A stretch of 64,000 nt of DNA from Pseudomonas putida (GTDB lineage: Bacteria > Pseudomonadota > Gammaproteobacteria > Pseudomonadales > Pseudomonadaceae). Below are positions 22,262 to 31,533 of this stretch, in pieces (the first letter of the stretch is position 1; the number at the start of each line of letters is the position of its first letter). The position numbers were made by a program, and so were the translations under genes. Under the pieces are notes generated by a model. It did not search any database, was not told the origin of the DNA, and saw only the letters and a program-made list of their open reading frames with translations. The stretch is taken from the NCBI RefSeq assembly GCF_001976065.1, contig NZ_MNAH01000014.1:1-64000 (forward strand), written 5' to 3'.

Positions 22262-24160
22262 ATGCCCACGACGTTCCATGAGATTCCCCGCAAGCGCCCG
22301 ACCACGCCCCTGCTCGACCGCGCGAACACGCCGGACGGCCTGCGCCGGTTAGGCGAAGCCGAGCTGGAAACCCTGGCCGATGAGTTGCGCCTGGAATTGC
22401 TCTACACGGTCGGCCAGACCGGTGGGCATTTCGGTGCAGGCCTGGGCGTCATCGAGCTGACCATCGCGCTGCATTACGTGTTCGACACCCCGGACGACCG
22501 GCTGGTGTGGGACGTGGGTCATCAGGCTTATCCGCACAAGATCCTCACCGGTCGTCGCGAGCGCATGGGCACCCTGCGCCAGAAGGACGGCATTGCCGCC
22601 TTCCCGCGTCGTTCCGAGAGCGAGTACGACACCTTTGGCGTCGGCCATTCCAGTACTTCGATCAGTGCTGCCCTGGGCATGGCGATTGCCGCCCGCCTGC
22701 AGAACAGCGAGCGCAAGGCGATCGCCGTGATCGGCGACGGTGCACTGACGGCCGGCATGGCGTTTGAAGCGCTGAACCACGCGCCGGAAGTGGACGCCAA
22801 CATGCTGGTGATCCTCAACGACAATGACATGTCGATCTCGCGCAACGTCGGCGGCCTGTCGAATTACCTGGCGAAGATCCTTTCCAGCCGCACCTACGCA
22901 AGCATGCGCGAAGGCAGCAAAAAAGTGCTGTCGCGCCTGCCCGGGGCCTGGGAAATCGCCCGTCGTACCGAAGAATACGCAAAAGGCATGCTGGTACCCG
23001 GCACGCTGTTCGAGGAGCTGGGCTGGAACTATATCGGCCCGATCGACGGCCACGACCTGCCAACCCTGATCGCCACCCTGCGCAACATGCGCGATCTCAA
23101 GGGCCCGCAGTTCCTGCACATCGTCACCAAGAAAGGCAAAGGCTTCGCCCCGGCTGAAGTCGACCCGATCGGTTACCACGCCATCACCAAGCTCGAACCC
23201 GTCGATGCGCCGGCCAACCCGCCGAAAAAAGCCAGTGGGCCGAAGTACTCCGGTGTGTTCGGCGAATGGCTGTGCGACATGGCGGCTGCCGACCCGCGCC
23301 TGGTCGGGATCACGCCGGCGATGAAGGAAGGCTCGGACCTGGTGGCCTTCAGCGAGCGTTTCCCGCTGCGCTACTTCGACGTGGCGATTGCCGAGCAACA
23401 TGCGGTGACCCTCGCGGCCGGCATGGCCTGCGAAGGCGCCAAGCCGGTGGTGGCGATCTACTCGACCTTCCTGCAACGCGGTTACGACCAGTTGGTGCAT
23501 GACGTCGCGGTGCAAAACCTCGACGTGTTGTTCGCCATCGATCGCGCCGGCCTGGTCGGCGAAGACGGCCCGACCCATGCGGGCAGCTTTGACCTGTCGT
23601 TCCTGCGTTGCATCCCCGGCATGCTGGTGATGACCCCGAGCGACGAAAACGAATTGCGCAAGATGCTCACCACCGGTCATCTGTTCAACGGCCCGGCAGC
23701 CGTGCGTTACCCGCGCGGCAATGGCCCGAATGCGACCATCGAGAAAGACCTGGAGCCGATCGAAATCGGCAAGGGCGTGGTTCGCCGCCGGGGCAGCAAG
23801 GTCGCCCTGCTGGTGTTCGGCGTGCAACTGGCCGAGGCTCTGAAAGTGGCCGAGACGCTGGACGCAACCGTGGTCGACATGCGGTTCGTCAAACCGCTGG
23901 ATGAGGAACTGGTTCGCGAGATTGCCGGCAGTCATGAGCTGCTGGTGACCGTCGAAGAAAACGCCATCATGGGCGGCGCCGGTGGCGCCGTCAGTGAGTT
24001 CCTCGCCCGCGAGAACATCCTCAAGTCGATGCTGCACCTGGGCTTGCCGGACGTTTACGTCGAACACGCCAAGCCAGCGCAAATGCTGGCTGAGTGTGGG
24101 TTGGATGAGGCCGGGATCGAAGCGTCGATCCGCGAACGCCTGCAGTTACTGAACATCTAA
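22262..24160 (+). CDS. dxs: 1-deoxy-D-xylulose-5-phosphate synthase
   Basis: A 632-residue thiamine-diphosphate enzyme that joins pyruvate and glyceraldehyde-3-phosphate, the first step of the MEP isoprenoid pathway and a source for thiamine and pyridoxal. The TPP-binding GDGALTAGMAFEALN motif, the conserved DVGHQAYPHKILTGR block and the transketolase-type segment DRAGLVGEDGPTHAG are present. Length is as usual (E. coli 620). It follows ispA by 91 bases, enough for its own promoter, although none was clear. Confidence 0.97.
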   Translation: MPTTFHEIPRKRPTTPLLDRANTPDGLRRLGEAELETLADELRLELLYTVGQTGGHFGAGLGVIELTIALHYVFDTPDDRLVWDVGHQAYPHKILTGRRERMGTLRQKDGIAAFPRRSESEYDTFGVGHSSTSISAALGMAIAARLQNSERKAIAVIGDGALTAGMAFEALNHAPEVDANMLVILNDNDMSISRNVGGLSNYLAKILSSRTYASMREGSKKVLSRLPGAWEIARRTEEYAKGMLVPGTLFEELGWNYIGPIDGHDLPTLIATLRNMRDLKGPQFLHIVTKKGKGFAPAEVDPIGYHAITKLEPVDAPANPPKKASGPKYSGVFGEWLCDMAAADPRLVGITPAMKEGSDLVAFSERFPLRYFDVAIAEQHAVTLAAGMACEGAKPVVAIYSTFLQRGYDQLVHDVAVQNLDVLFAIDRAGLVGEDGPTHAGSFDLSFLRCIPGMLVMTPSDENELRKMLTTGHLFNGPAAVRYPRGNGPNATIEKDLEPIEIGKGVVRRRGSKVALLVFGVQLAEALKVAETLDATVVDMRFVKPLDEELVREIAGSHELLVTVEENAIMGGAGGAVSEFLARENILKSMLHLGLPDVYVEHAKPAQMLAECGLDEAGIEASIRERLQLLNI

Positions 24161-24183
24161 ACATCAGACATATGCAAAACCCT

Positions 24184-24271
24184 GTGGGAGCGAGCCTGCT
24201 CGCGATAGCGGACTGACAGTCAACTTGTTCATTGACTGACACACCGTCATCGCGAGCAGGCTCGCTCCCAC
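24184..24271. repeat. REPIN, GTGGGAGCGAGCCTGCTCGCGAT type
   Basis: Arms 24184-24206 and 24249-24271 are perfect 23-base reverse complements around a 42-base spacer. The core GAGCCTGCTCGCGAT differs from the GCGGGCTTGCTCGCGAA family elsewhere in the window. It lies between dxs and the btuB-like gene and takes up most of their 166-base gap. Confidence 0.85.
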
Positions 24272-24326
24272 ATTGGTTTTCTGTGATCTTCAAATTTTGT
24301 TCGCTCCAACGCACCAACGGACTGCC

Positions 24327-26210
24327 ATGAAACTCTCCCCCCTCGCCCTGACGCTGACCCTTCTGCCGTCCGGACAACTGCTGGCCGACACCTTCGAACG
24401 CGACCAGGCCCTGAAACTGCCCGACGTGCTGATCAGCGCCAACCGCCAGGTCGAGGCGCGCAACGACAGCAGCGCCGCCAACACGGTGTTCATCCGTGAA
24501 GACATCGATCGCCTGCAACCGAACAGCGTCACTGATCTGCTGCGCCGTGTACCGGGGGTGCAAGTGGTACAAACCGGCGGGCGCGGCAGCTTGCCGGGCA
24601 TTTACATTCGCGGCACCCAATCGGCCCAGAGCCTGGTGCTGGTGGACGGCCAGCGGATCGGCAACTCGTCCTCCGGCGACAGCAACCTGCAACACATCAA
24701 CATCGAACAGGTCGAGCGCGTGGAAGTGCTGCGCGGTTCCCGTTCGGTGATTTACGGCAGCGACGCGATTGGCGGCGTGATCCAGATCTTCACCCGACGT
24801 GGCGCCGAGCCTGGCCTGCAGCCACGCCTGCATATTGGCGTAGGCAGCAACCAGACCTGGGAACGCAGCCTTGGCTTGTCCGGTGGCGATGAGCAGACCC
24901 GCTTCAACCTAGGCGCCAGCCTCGATGAAACTGCTGGAATCGATCGCACCCATGAGTCGTACCCCAGCGATGGCGATCACGACGCATACCGCAACAAATC
25001 CCTGAGCCTGAGCCTGAGTCATGCCCTCACCGATGACCTCGAGATCGGCGCCAACCTGCTGGATAACCGAGGCAAGAGCGAGTACGACAATCCGTTTGGC
25101 CGCTTCGACCTGGACACGTTCGAGTCAGTCCAGCAGCAGCCCTACAACGAATTCGACGTGAGCAGTGTCAGCAGCTACGTCGACGCACGGGTCAACGACC
25201 TGTGGAAAACCCGCGTCGAATTCGGTCACAGCGAAAACCGCGAGAAGACGTTCGACAAGCTCAGCGATGAACGCAGCGTGTTCAATACCTACCGCGACTC
25301 GGTGAACTGGCAGAACGACCTGACACTCGACGAGCGCAACAGCCTGATGCTCGGCGGCGACTGGTATCAGGATCGGGTCAACAGCAGCACGCCGTTCGAC
25401 GAAGACAGTCGCTGGAACCGCGCGGCATTCATCCAGCATCGCTATCAGGCCGACAGCTTCTCCACCGAACTGGGCCTGCGCCGCGACCAGAACCAGCAAT
25501 TCGGCGGCCAGAACAGCTGGAGCGGCACCTTCACCCTGCCGCTGAACCCGGACAACGAAGTGCTGCTGACCTACAGCGAAGGTTTCCGCGCACCGACCTT
25601 CAACGACCTGTATTACCCGGACTTCAGCAACCCGGACCTGAAACCCGAGACTTCGAAAAGCTACGAACTGCAATGGCGCAGCCAACTGACCGAGAACGCT
25701 CGCCTGGAGGCCTCGCTGTACCGCACGGACCTCGAAGACGCGATCATTTTCGGCAGTAACTCACGCCCCGAAAACGTCGCCTCGGCGCGGATCAACGGCT
25801 TTGAAGCGGCGCTGAAGCAGGAATTGTTCGGCTGGCAAAGCAACCTTGGCCTGGCGATCATCGACCCGCGGGACCGTGACACCGGGCATACCCTGGCCCG
25901 TCGTGCCCGGCGTACCTTGAGCTGGGATCTGGATCGACAGTTCGACCGCCTGGGCCTGGGCGCCAGTTGGCAAGCGGTAAGCAGCAGCTACGACGACTTG
26001 AACAATCAACAGCCATTGGCGGGTTATGGGTTGCTGGGATTGCGCAGCAGTTGGGCGCTCAACCGTGAAGTCAGCCTGGAGCTGAAGGTCGATAACCTGC
26101 TGGACAAGGCATACAGCCGGGCGCTGTACAGCCATGAAGGCAGCCAGTACGGGTATCGCGAAGAGGGTCGGGCGTGGATGTTTGGGGTGACCTGGACCCC
26201 GGAGATTTGA
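24327..26210 (+). CDS. btuB: TonB-dependent outer-membrane receptor, BtuB-like
   Basis: A 627-residue outer-membrane receptor with an N-terminal signal (cleavage near LLADT), a plug domain (SVTDLLRRVPGVQVVQTGG, SVIYGSDAIGGVIQIFTRRG) and a 22-strand barrel region. The plug and overall length match vitamin B12 receptors (E. coli BtuB 614), and a BtuF-like binding protein is encoded convergently just downstream. B12 is therefore the likely cargo, though other TonB substrates cannot be excluded. The last residues WTPEI lack the usual terminal aromatic. No cobalamin riboswitch fits in the short leader, which is mostly REPIN sequence. Confidence 0.83.
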   Translation: MKLSPLALTLTLLPSGQLLADTFERDQALKLPDVLISANRQVEARNDSSAANTVFIREDIDRLQPNSVTDLLRRVPGVQVVQTGGRGSLPGIYIRGTQSAQSLVLVDGQRIGNSSSGDSNLQHINIEQVERVEVLRGSRSVIYGSDAIGGVIQIFTRRGAEPGLQPRLHIGVGSNQTWERSLGLSGGDEQTRFNLGASLDETAGIDRTHESYPSDGDHDAYRNKSLSLSLSHALTDDLEIGANLLDNRGKSEYDNPFGRFDLDTFESVQQQPYNEFDVSSVSSYVDARVNDLWKTRVEFGHSENREKTFDKLSDERSVFNTYRDSVNWQNDLTLDERNSLMLGGDWYQDRVNSSTPFDEDSRWNRAAFIQHRYQADSFSTELGLRRDQNQQFGGQNSWSGTFTLPLNPDNEVLLTYSEGFRAPTFNDLYYPDFSNPDLKPETSKSYELQWRSQLTENARLEASLYRTDLEDAIIFGSNSRPENVASARINGFEAALKQELFGWQSNLGLAIIDPRDRDTGHTLARRARRTLSWDLDRQFDRLGLGASWQAVSSSYDDLNNQQPLAGYGLLGLRSSWALNREVSLELKVDNLLDKAYSRALYSHEGSQYGYREEGRAWMFGVTWTPEI

Positions 26211-26240
26211 TTCGAAATTTTTGCTGACCAGCCTGGCCTC

Positions 26241-26333
26241 TTCGCGAGCAAGCCCGCTCCCACACTAGATCGAGGTCAGACAGACAGGTTGTGTACAACA
26301 CAGATCGAATGTGGGAGCGGGCTTGCTCGCGAA
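26241..26333. repeat. REPIN, GCGGGCTTGCTCGCGAA type
   Basis: Arms 26241-26263 and 26311-26333 are perfect 23-base reverse complements with a 47-base spacer. It lies between the convergent btuB-like and btuF-like genes, where its hairpins could help separate the two transcripts. Confidence 0.85.
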
Positions 26334-26348
26334 GGCCGCTACTCGGTT

Positions 26349-27152
26349 TCAGCGTTCGGGCGCAATCAATTGGCACAACTTTGCAGTCGCCTCAACCATC
26401 TGCCCACTCGGCCGCTCCAGGCCCTTGTCCGGCACCAACCGCAACTGCCCCTGCCGCACCGCCGCTAGCTGCGGCCACAGCTTCCACGCATCCAGTTGCG
26501 CCTGATCACCGGCCAGAATCACCTCGGGATCGCGCTGCAGGACCGCTTCGACACTGATCTGCGGCGCAGGGATTGTCTGGTCGCTGAACATGTTTTGCGC
26601 CCCGCACACTTGGAGCGCAGCGCTGATGATCTGCCCACCGCCCACGGTATAAAGTGGCCGGTCCCAGACCTGATAGAACACCCGCAACGGCTGATCGCGC
26701 CTGTAGCGCTGACGCAGTTCGGCCAGGCGCTGCCGCAAGCCGTCGGCCAGCGCAGCCCCACGCTCAGGTCGCCCCAGCTGCAAGGCAATCGCCTCGATCT
26801 GCGTGGTGAGTTGTTCGAAATCATGCGGTTCGGCGACGTAGGTCGGGATGCCCAGGCGCTTGAGTTGCTCACGCTGGGCCGGGCCGACACTGCCGGGCCA
26901 CAACAGCAGCAGATCGGGCTTCAGGCTGAGCAAGCGCTCCATGTCCAGCTGGCCGTAACGGCCAACGGAGGGCAAACCCTTGAGTTCGACGAGACGCTCG
27001 CCAGCGTCCAGCACGCCGACCAGCAAGTCGGCCGAACCCAGCTCGACAACGATTTCGGAAAGTGAAGGTGCAAGACTGACAACCCGCTCGACCGCCGCGA
27101 CCGAGCCGCTGCTGGCCAGCAGCAAAATCGCCAGCCAGACCGAGCGCTTCAA
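26349..27152 (-). CDS. Cobalamin-binding periplasmic protein, BtuF-like
   Basis: A 267-residue class III solute-binding protein with signal segment SVWLAILLLASSGSVAA, then the Peripla_BP_2 fold: RVVSLAPSLSEIVVELG at the start and SLKPDLLLLWPGS in the middle. Such proteins deliver B12 or Fe-siderophores to an ABC importer; the neighbouring BtuB-like receptor favours B12. No permease or ATPase is encoded nearby. The start is a TTG at 27152 that overlaps the stop of the preceding gene (TTGA); the open frame to 27320 is antisense noise from that gene. Confidence 0.85.
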   Translation of the reverse strand: MKRSVWLAILLLASSGSVAAVERVVSLAPSLSEIVVELGSADLLVGVLDAGERLVELKGLPSVGRYGQLDMERLLSLKPDLLLLWPGSVGPAQREQLKRLGIPTYVAEPHDFEQLTTQIEAIALQLGRPERGAALADGLRQRLAELRQRYRRDQPLRVFYQVWDRPLYTVGGGQIISAALQVCGAQNMFSDQTIPAPQISVEAVLQRDPEVILAGDQAQLDAWKLWPQLAAVRQGQLRLVPDKGLERPSGQMVEATAKLCQLIAPER

Positions 27153-27568
27153 CCGAGCTGGCGCGGAATACGGTAGAGGTAGAACAGCACCGCGGTCGAC
27201 AGCGCCAGCAGCATCAGCGGCACCGCTTCGAGGCCGACGAACACCGCCAGTGCAGCGATCCACGCCGGCAGGCCTGCGGCGAGGAACGCCGTGCGCCGCC
27301 TGGCCGCCAGATGGATCCACGCGCCAGGCTCTTCAGGGGTATCGAGGGCTTTCTGGGTGTCGATCAACGCATGTTTGTAACCGCCAAAAAACTTCAGGCT
27401 GACAAACATCGAGGCGACACCGGCGATGAACAAGGGCATCGCCAGCACCGGCAGGATCGCCTCACTCTGACCGAACACGGCATTGATCACGAACAGCGGC
27501 AACAAGGCCAGCGCCAGGTATTGCCACCAGTTGACGGACAGTCGCCGCCGCACCTGTCCGCGGGTCAC
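27149..27568 (-). CDS. Small conserved membrane protein between ribA and the BtuF-like gene
   Basis: A 139-residue protein with about four hydrophobic helices: WWQYLALALLPLFVINAVF, ILPVLAMPLFIAGVASMFVS, FLAAGLPAWIAALAVFVG and VPLMLLALSTAVLFYLY. Homologues in pseudomonads are conserved at this position but lack a known role. The GTG start overlaps the ribA stop (GTGA) and its stop overlaps the next TTG start. It is therefore the middle gene of a three-gene coupled unit and might assist the binding protein, but that is a guess. Confidence 0.75.
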   Translation of the reverse strand: MTRGQVRRRLSVNWWQYLALALLPLFVINAVFGQSEAILPVLAMPLFIAGVASMFVSLKFFGGYKHALIDTQKALDTPEEPGAWIHLAARRRTAFLAAGLPAWIAALAVFVGLEAVPLMLLALSTAVLFYLYRIPRQLG

Positions 27569-28182
27569 GCCCGGTCTACCTCGCCCTGATGTTCGTTGCC
27601 CATCATGTGATCGAGTTTGCTGGCCTTGGTCGCCAGGTAGAGTTTGTTGTGCGGATTGTGCCCGGTGTGCAGCGGCACGCGCTCAGCGACCACGATACCC
27701 ATGTCGGTCAAGGCTTTGACCTTGCGCGGGTTGTTGGTCATCAGGCGCAGGGATTTCACCCCCAGGTGCTCAAGCATCGGCAGGCACATGGCGTAGTCAC
27801 GCTGGTCGGCGGCAAAGCCCAGGCGCTCGTTGGCTTCAACGGTGTCGGCACCGCCGTCCTGCAACTCATAGGCGCGGATCTTGTTCAGCAGGCCAATGCC
27901 ACGGCCTTCCTGACGCAAGTACAACAGCACGCCCCGACCTTCACGGGCGATGGCCTGCAGTGCGGCCTCAAGTTGCGAGCCGCAGTCGCAACGCTGGCTG
28001 AACAAGGCATCGCCAGTCAGGCATTCGGAGTGCAATCGGCCGAGTACCGGGGCACCGTCGGCAATCTCACCCAGGCTCAGCACAACGTGCTCGCGGCCGG
28101 TGGCCTCATCGAGAAAGCCGTGCATGATGAATTGCGCAAAAGGCGTTGGCAGCTTGGAAGCGGCGACAAAAACGACAGGCAC
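27565..28182 (-). CDS. ribA: GTP cyclohydrolase II
   Basis: A 205-residue zinc enzyme that opens GTP to 2,5-diamino-6-ribosylamino-pyrimidinone phosphate, the first committed riboflavin step. The zinc cysteines Cys54, Cys65 and Cys67 lie in HSECLTGDALFSQRCDCGSQ, at the same positions as in E. coli, and the GTP-binding LRQEGRGIGL motif follows. The start is GTG at 28182 with an AGGAG-like site upstream. This is the functional copy: the GTP cyclohydrolase-like half of RibBA in this window lacks the zinc ligands. Confidence 0.97.
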   Translation of the reverse strand: MPVVFVAASKLPTPFAQFIMHGFLDEATGREHVVLSLGEIADGAPVLGRLHSECLTGDALFSQRCDCGSQLEAALQAIAREGRGVLLYLRQEGRGIGLLNKIRAYELQDGGADTVEANERLGFAADQRDYAMCLPMLEHLGVKSLRLMTNNPRKVKALTDMGIVVAERVPLHTGHNPHNKLYLATKASKLDHMMGNEHQGEVDRA

Positions 28183-28305
28183 CGGTGTGCTCCTGATCTA
28201 AAAGTCTGAAGATTCGCAGGCCGGCATTGTAACAGCAGGTTCCAACCGACGCTTAGGCTGAATTATCGGCCATAACAATCAAAAAGTTTGATGTCTGCCG
28301 ACAGG

Positions 28306-29043
28306 TTAGTTCTCATCGAAGGGATAGGGTTGCTTCCAGTGTTCGAAGATCGGTTTGAGCTCACCGGTTTTCACCAATTGCGCCATGCGCTGGTCGAACA
28401 ACGCCATCAGGCTGCGGGCCGCCGGGGTCTTGGCAAAGCACAGGTACAACGGCAATTCGGCGATATGCGTGCGGCGGAATTGGGAAGGGTCCTTCGCGCG
28501 GCTGAGCACCCAATCGACCTCGGTCAGTGCGTCTATGTAGAAATCGGCGCGGTTCTGCGTCAGCATCGAAACGATGCCGGTGCGCCGTAGCACTTCGTTG
28601 TAGCGGCGGATATTGGGCAGATAATCCTGATAATCGTAGCCACGCACCCACGCCAGGCGGTAATTGCCCAGGGTTTGTGGGGTTGGTTGCGGATTGCTGG
28701 CCAGGCCCAGGGCATAGATATGGTCGGTATCGAAGTTCCAGCGCGGGTAGAGCACATCGCTGGATTCGCCATGGTAGGAGCCGACACAGGCATCGACCTC
28801 ACCGCGCTCAGCCAACCCCATCGAGCGCACATAGGGTTCGCTGCGGATGTCCAGCCTGACCCCCGCCGGCTCGAAGACTTTACGCAACACGTCCCAGCCC
28901 AGGCCGTGGCCGTCGGCGGCGGTATAGTCTTCCCAATCTTCGCTGGCCAGATGAATCACCGATGGCGGGGTGGATGCCTCCTCCGCCTGGGCGAGCGCAC
29001 CGAACACCGCAAACACCATCGCTACCAACCAGCGTCGAGCCAT
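28306..29043 (-). CDS. Periplasmic substrate-binding protein (type 2, SBP_bac_3-like)
   Basis: A 245-residue exported protein (signal to about residue 20, ALAQAEE). The fold resembles extracellular solute-binding family 3: IHLASEDWEDYTAADGHGLGWDVLRKVFEPAGVRLD at the N-terminus, a VDACVGSYHGES block, and TGELKPIFEHW at the C-terminus. In pseudomonads such lone proteins near pgpA are common; they may be transporter receptors or sensory inputs. The ligand is unknown and no transporter genes are adjacent. Confidence 0.83.
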   Translation of the reverse strand: MARRWLVAMVFAVFGALAQAEEASTPPSVIHLASEDWEDYTAADGHGLGWDVLRKVFEPAGVRLDIRSEPYVRSMGLAERGEVDACVGSYHGESSDVLYPRWNFDTDHIYALGLASNPQPTPQTLGNYRLAWVRGYDYQDYLPNIRRYNEVLRRTGIVSMLTQNRADFYIDALTEVDWVLSRAKDPSQFRRTHIAELPLYLCFAKTPAARSLMALFDQRMAQLVKTGELKPIFEHWKQPYPFDEN

Positions 29044-29066
29044 CCCTAGTTCTCCTAATTAATCCC

Positions 29067-29570
29067 TCAGGCGAAGATCCATACCAGCCCCTGCATCGCC
29101 AGCCAGGCAAATACCCCGGCCAATACATCGTCGAGCATGATGCCGACGCCTCCATGCACATGCCGGTCAACCCAGTGAATCGGCCACGGCTTGAGAATAT
29201 CGAAGAAGCGGAACACCAGGAATCCCGCCAACAGCCACTGCCAGCCTTCCGGCACCAGCCACAGGGTGATCCACATTCCGACCATTTCGTCCCAGACGAT
29301 ACCTTCGTGGTCGTGTACCCGCAAATCGTCGGCCACCTTGCCGCACAGCCAGAAGCCGAACAGCATGGTAATGCCCAGCATCAGCCAGTAACCCCAGTCG
29401 GGCAACATCTGCCATAACGGGATAAAGGGTAGCGCAACCAGCGAACCCCAAGTGCCCGGCGCCTTTGGCAAGGTGCCCGAGCCGAAGCCGAACGCCAGGA
29501 AATGCCAGGGATTGCGCCAGACCGATGGCGGTACGAATTCCGCCGGGACCTGTTTGGGGTGATCTGTCAC
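29067..29570 (-). CDS. pgpA: Phosphatidylglycerophosphatase A
   Basis: A 167-residue inner-membrane phosphatase that removes phosphate from phosphatidylglycerophosphate to give phosphatidylglycerol. The family block FGSGTLPKAPGTWGSLVALP and the metal-binding DDLRVHDHEGIVWDEMVG segment are present, and the DDVLAGVFAW helix is near the C-terminus. A GTG start overlaps the thiL stop (GTGA), the usual thiL-pgpA order. Confidence 0.95.
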   Translation of the reverse strand: MTDHPKQVPAEFVPPSVWRNPWHFLAFGFGSGTLPKAPGTWGSLVALPFIPLWQMLPDWGYWLMLGITMLFGFWLCGKVADDLRVHDHEGIVWDEMVGMWITLWLVPEGWQWLLAGFLVFRFFDILKPWPIHWVDRHVHGGVGIMLDDVLAGVFAWLAMQGLVWIFA

Positions 29571-30532
29571 GGTGTCTCCCGAAAATGTTGATAGCCCCGG
29601 GTTTGCGGGGTGATGTCATGCCCATCGGTATCCAGCAGCGTCACGCCCTGCCCCGCCACGATCCGCCCGACCACATGAATTGGCCAGCCGTCGGCCACCA
29701 ATCGAGGCAACTCGACGGACGGTAAGGTGAAGGCCAATACGTAATCGTCTCCACCACTCAGGGCGGCGTTTTGCGCGCCCGGTTGACCGAGGAAGGCGAC
29801 CAGGGCTTTCGACAGCGGCAAGCGATCCCGTTCGACCAGCACGCCGACCTTCGACGCCAGGGCGATATGCCCGCAATCGGCGAGCAGACCGTCGGAGATG
29901 TCCATGGCTGAAGTGGCTTTGCCGCGCAACGCCTGCCCAAGGCGAAGCTGCGGTTGTGGTGACCAGTAATGCGCCAGCAGCGGATCGGCGATGGCGGCTG
30001 CGGCGCTACGCTGGCCGAGCACCAGCGGCAAGGCGCCAGCGGCATTGCCCAGCTCACCGCCGACACACAGCAAGTCGCCGGGCCGCGCGCCGCTGCGGGT
30101 CAGGGCCTGGCCACCCGGCACCCGGCCGAACACCGTCATGGTCAGGCTCAATGGACCGCGGGTGGTGTCGCCGCCCACCAGCGCCACGCCGCAGCTCGAA
30201 GCCATGAGGTTCAAGCCACGGGCGTAGGCCTGCAACCAATCGGCGGTAACAGTCGGCAAGGTCAGGGCAAGGGTAAAGGCAATGGGCGTGGCGCCCATGG
30301 CGGCCAGGTCGCTGACCGCAACGGCCAGCGAGCGCTGACCGAGCAGAAACGGATCGCAGGGGTCGGCAAAATGCACACCGGCCACCAACGTATCGGTAGA
30401 AATCGCCAACTGTTCCCCGGGAGGAACAGCCAGCAAGGCGCAGTCGTCGCCAATCCCCAGGGCAACGCCTTCGCCGCCCTGGGCACAAGGCGCGGCGGCG
30501 AAGAAATTGCGGATCAGCTCAAATTCGCCCAT
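29567..30532 (-). CDS. thiL: Thiamine-monophosphate kinase
   Basis: A 321-residue AIR-synthase-fold kinase that phosphorylates thiamine monophosphate to the pyrophosphate cofactor. It opens MGEFELIRNFFA and carries the metal-binding IGDDCALL, the STDTLVAGVHF and the SDLAAMGATPIAFTLAL blocks. The ATG at 30532 was chosen over a TTG at 30559 that would follow nusB without a ribosome site. Confidence 0.96.
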   Translation of the reverse strand: MGEFELIRNFFAAAPCAQGGEGVALGIGDDCALLAVPPGEQLAISTDTLVAGVHFADPCDPFLLGQRSLAVAVSDLAAMGATPIAFTLALTLPTVTADWLQAYARGLNLMASSCGVALVGGDTTRGPLSLTMTVFGRVPGGQALTRSGARPGDLLCVGGELGNAAGALPLVLGQRSAAAAIADPLLAHYWSPQPQLRLGQALRGKATSAMDISDGLLADCGHIALASKVGVLVERDRLPLSKALVAFLGQPGAQNAALSGGDDYVLAFTLPSVELPRLVADGWPIHVVGRIVAGQGVTLLDTDGHDITPQTRGYQHFRETP

Positions 30533-30559
30533 GGCTGAGACAAAGTGCTCAAGCGCCAA

Positions 30560-31060
30560 TCAGCGCTTGAACGCCTTCACTTCAGCTTCACGCAGACGCG
30601 GGGCCAGTTTGTCGAGCACACCGTTGACGAACTTGTGACCGTCGGTGGAACCGAAGACCTTGGCCAGTTCGATGCCTTCGTTGATCACAACGCGATACGG
30701 CACGTCGACGCGCTTGAGCAGCTCCCAGGTGGACAGGCGCAGAACCGCCAGTTCAACCGGGTCCAGCTCTTCGATGGTCAAGTCCAGGCAAGGCGTGAGC
30801 GCCGTGTCGATTTCGGTCTTGAACTGCGGCACCCCGTGCAGGATCTCGCGGAAGTAGGCACCGTCGACATCGGTGAAATCGTTATCGACCCGGAACTGCG
30901 CTTCGATCTCGTTCAGCGACTGCTTGGCCATGTGCCATTGGTACAGCGCCTGAGTCGCGAGCTGACGGGCTTCGCGACGCTTGACGCTTTTCGATGGCTT
31001 GCCAGCATCCGCAGGTTTTGGATCGCGCGGGTTGAAACGATCGCTTTCGTCGCTAATCAC
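30560..31060 (-). CDS. nusB: Transcription antitermination factor NusB
   Basis: A 166-residue all-helical protein that, with NusE and the boxA RNA, supports processive transcription of rRNA operons. It shows RREARQLATQALYQWHMAKQS at the start and YRVVINEGIELAKVFGSTDGHKFVNGVLD at the end, the RNA- and S10-contacting helices. The GTG start at 31060 overlaps the ribH stop (GTGA). It has a slightly longer N-terminus than E. coli NusB (139). Confidence 0.97.
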   Translation of the reverse strand: MISDESDRFNPRDPKPADAGKPSKSVKRREARQLATQALYQWHMAKQSLNEIEAQFRVDNDFTDVDGAYFREILHGVPQFKTEIDTALTPCLDLTIEELDPVELAVLRLSTWELLKRVDVPYRVVINEGIELAKVFGSTDGHKFVNGVLDKLAPRLREAEVKAFKR

Positions 31061-31533
31061 TTGGCCTCCAACTGCGCCAGCAGGCTGACCATTTCCAGAG
31101 CGGACAGGGCAGCTTCGGCACCTTTGTTACCGGCCTTGGTGCCGGAACGTTCGATGGCTTGCTCGATGGAATCAACGGTCAGGACGCCGAAAGCGACCGG
31201 CACGCCGAACTCCATGGACACCTGGGCCAGGCCTTTGGTGCACTCGCCAGCCACGTATTCGAAGTGCGGAGTACCGCCACGAATGACCGCGCCCAGGGCG
31301 ATGATTGCCGCGAACTCGCCCTTCTGAGCGACTTTCTGCGCAACCAGCGGGATTTCGAAGGCGCCAGGCGCGCGGATGATGGTGATGTCGCTTTCGCTCA
31401 CTCCATGGCGAACCAGGGCATCAACAGCACCGCTGACCAGGCTTTCAACGACGAAACTGTTGAAACGGCCCACTACCAGAGCATAGCGGCCTTTAGGGGC
31501 GATGAAGGTACCTTCGATGGTCTTCAGGGTCAT
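31057..31533 (-). CDS. ribH: 6,7-dimethyl-8-ribityllumazine synthase
   Basis: A 158-residue subunit of the icosahedral lumazine synthase that condenses the pyrimidine intermediate with dihydroxybutanone phosphate. Substrate-binding blocks FNSFVVESLV, RAPGAFEIPL and ALGAVIRGGTPHFEYV are intact, including the catalytic His in TPHFEYV. It lies between ribBA and nusB in the standard rib-nusB operon. Confidence 0.97.
   Translation of the reverse strand: MTLKTIEGTFIAPKGRYALVVGRFNSFVVESLVSGAVDALVRHGVSESDITIIRAPGAFEIPLVAQKVAQKGEFAAIIALGAVIRGGTPHFEYVAGECTKGLAQVSMEFGVPVAFGVLTVDSIEQAIERSGTKAGNKGAEAALSALEMVSLLAQLEAK

Noticed and set aside
22349..24082. A 577-codon frame antisense to dxs, and a similar one at 2034-3461 antisense to eutB
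   Set aside because: Both oppose well-conserved enzymes and have no recognisable product.
24161..24326. Cobalamin riboswitch before the btuB-like gene
   Set aside because: The 166-base gap is mostly REPIN; no B12-box-like motif was seen and there is too little room for the full aptamer.
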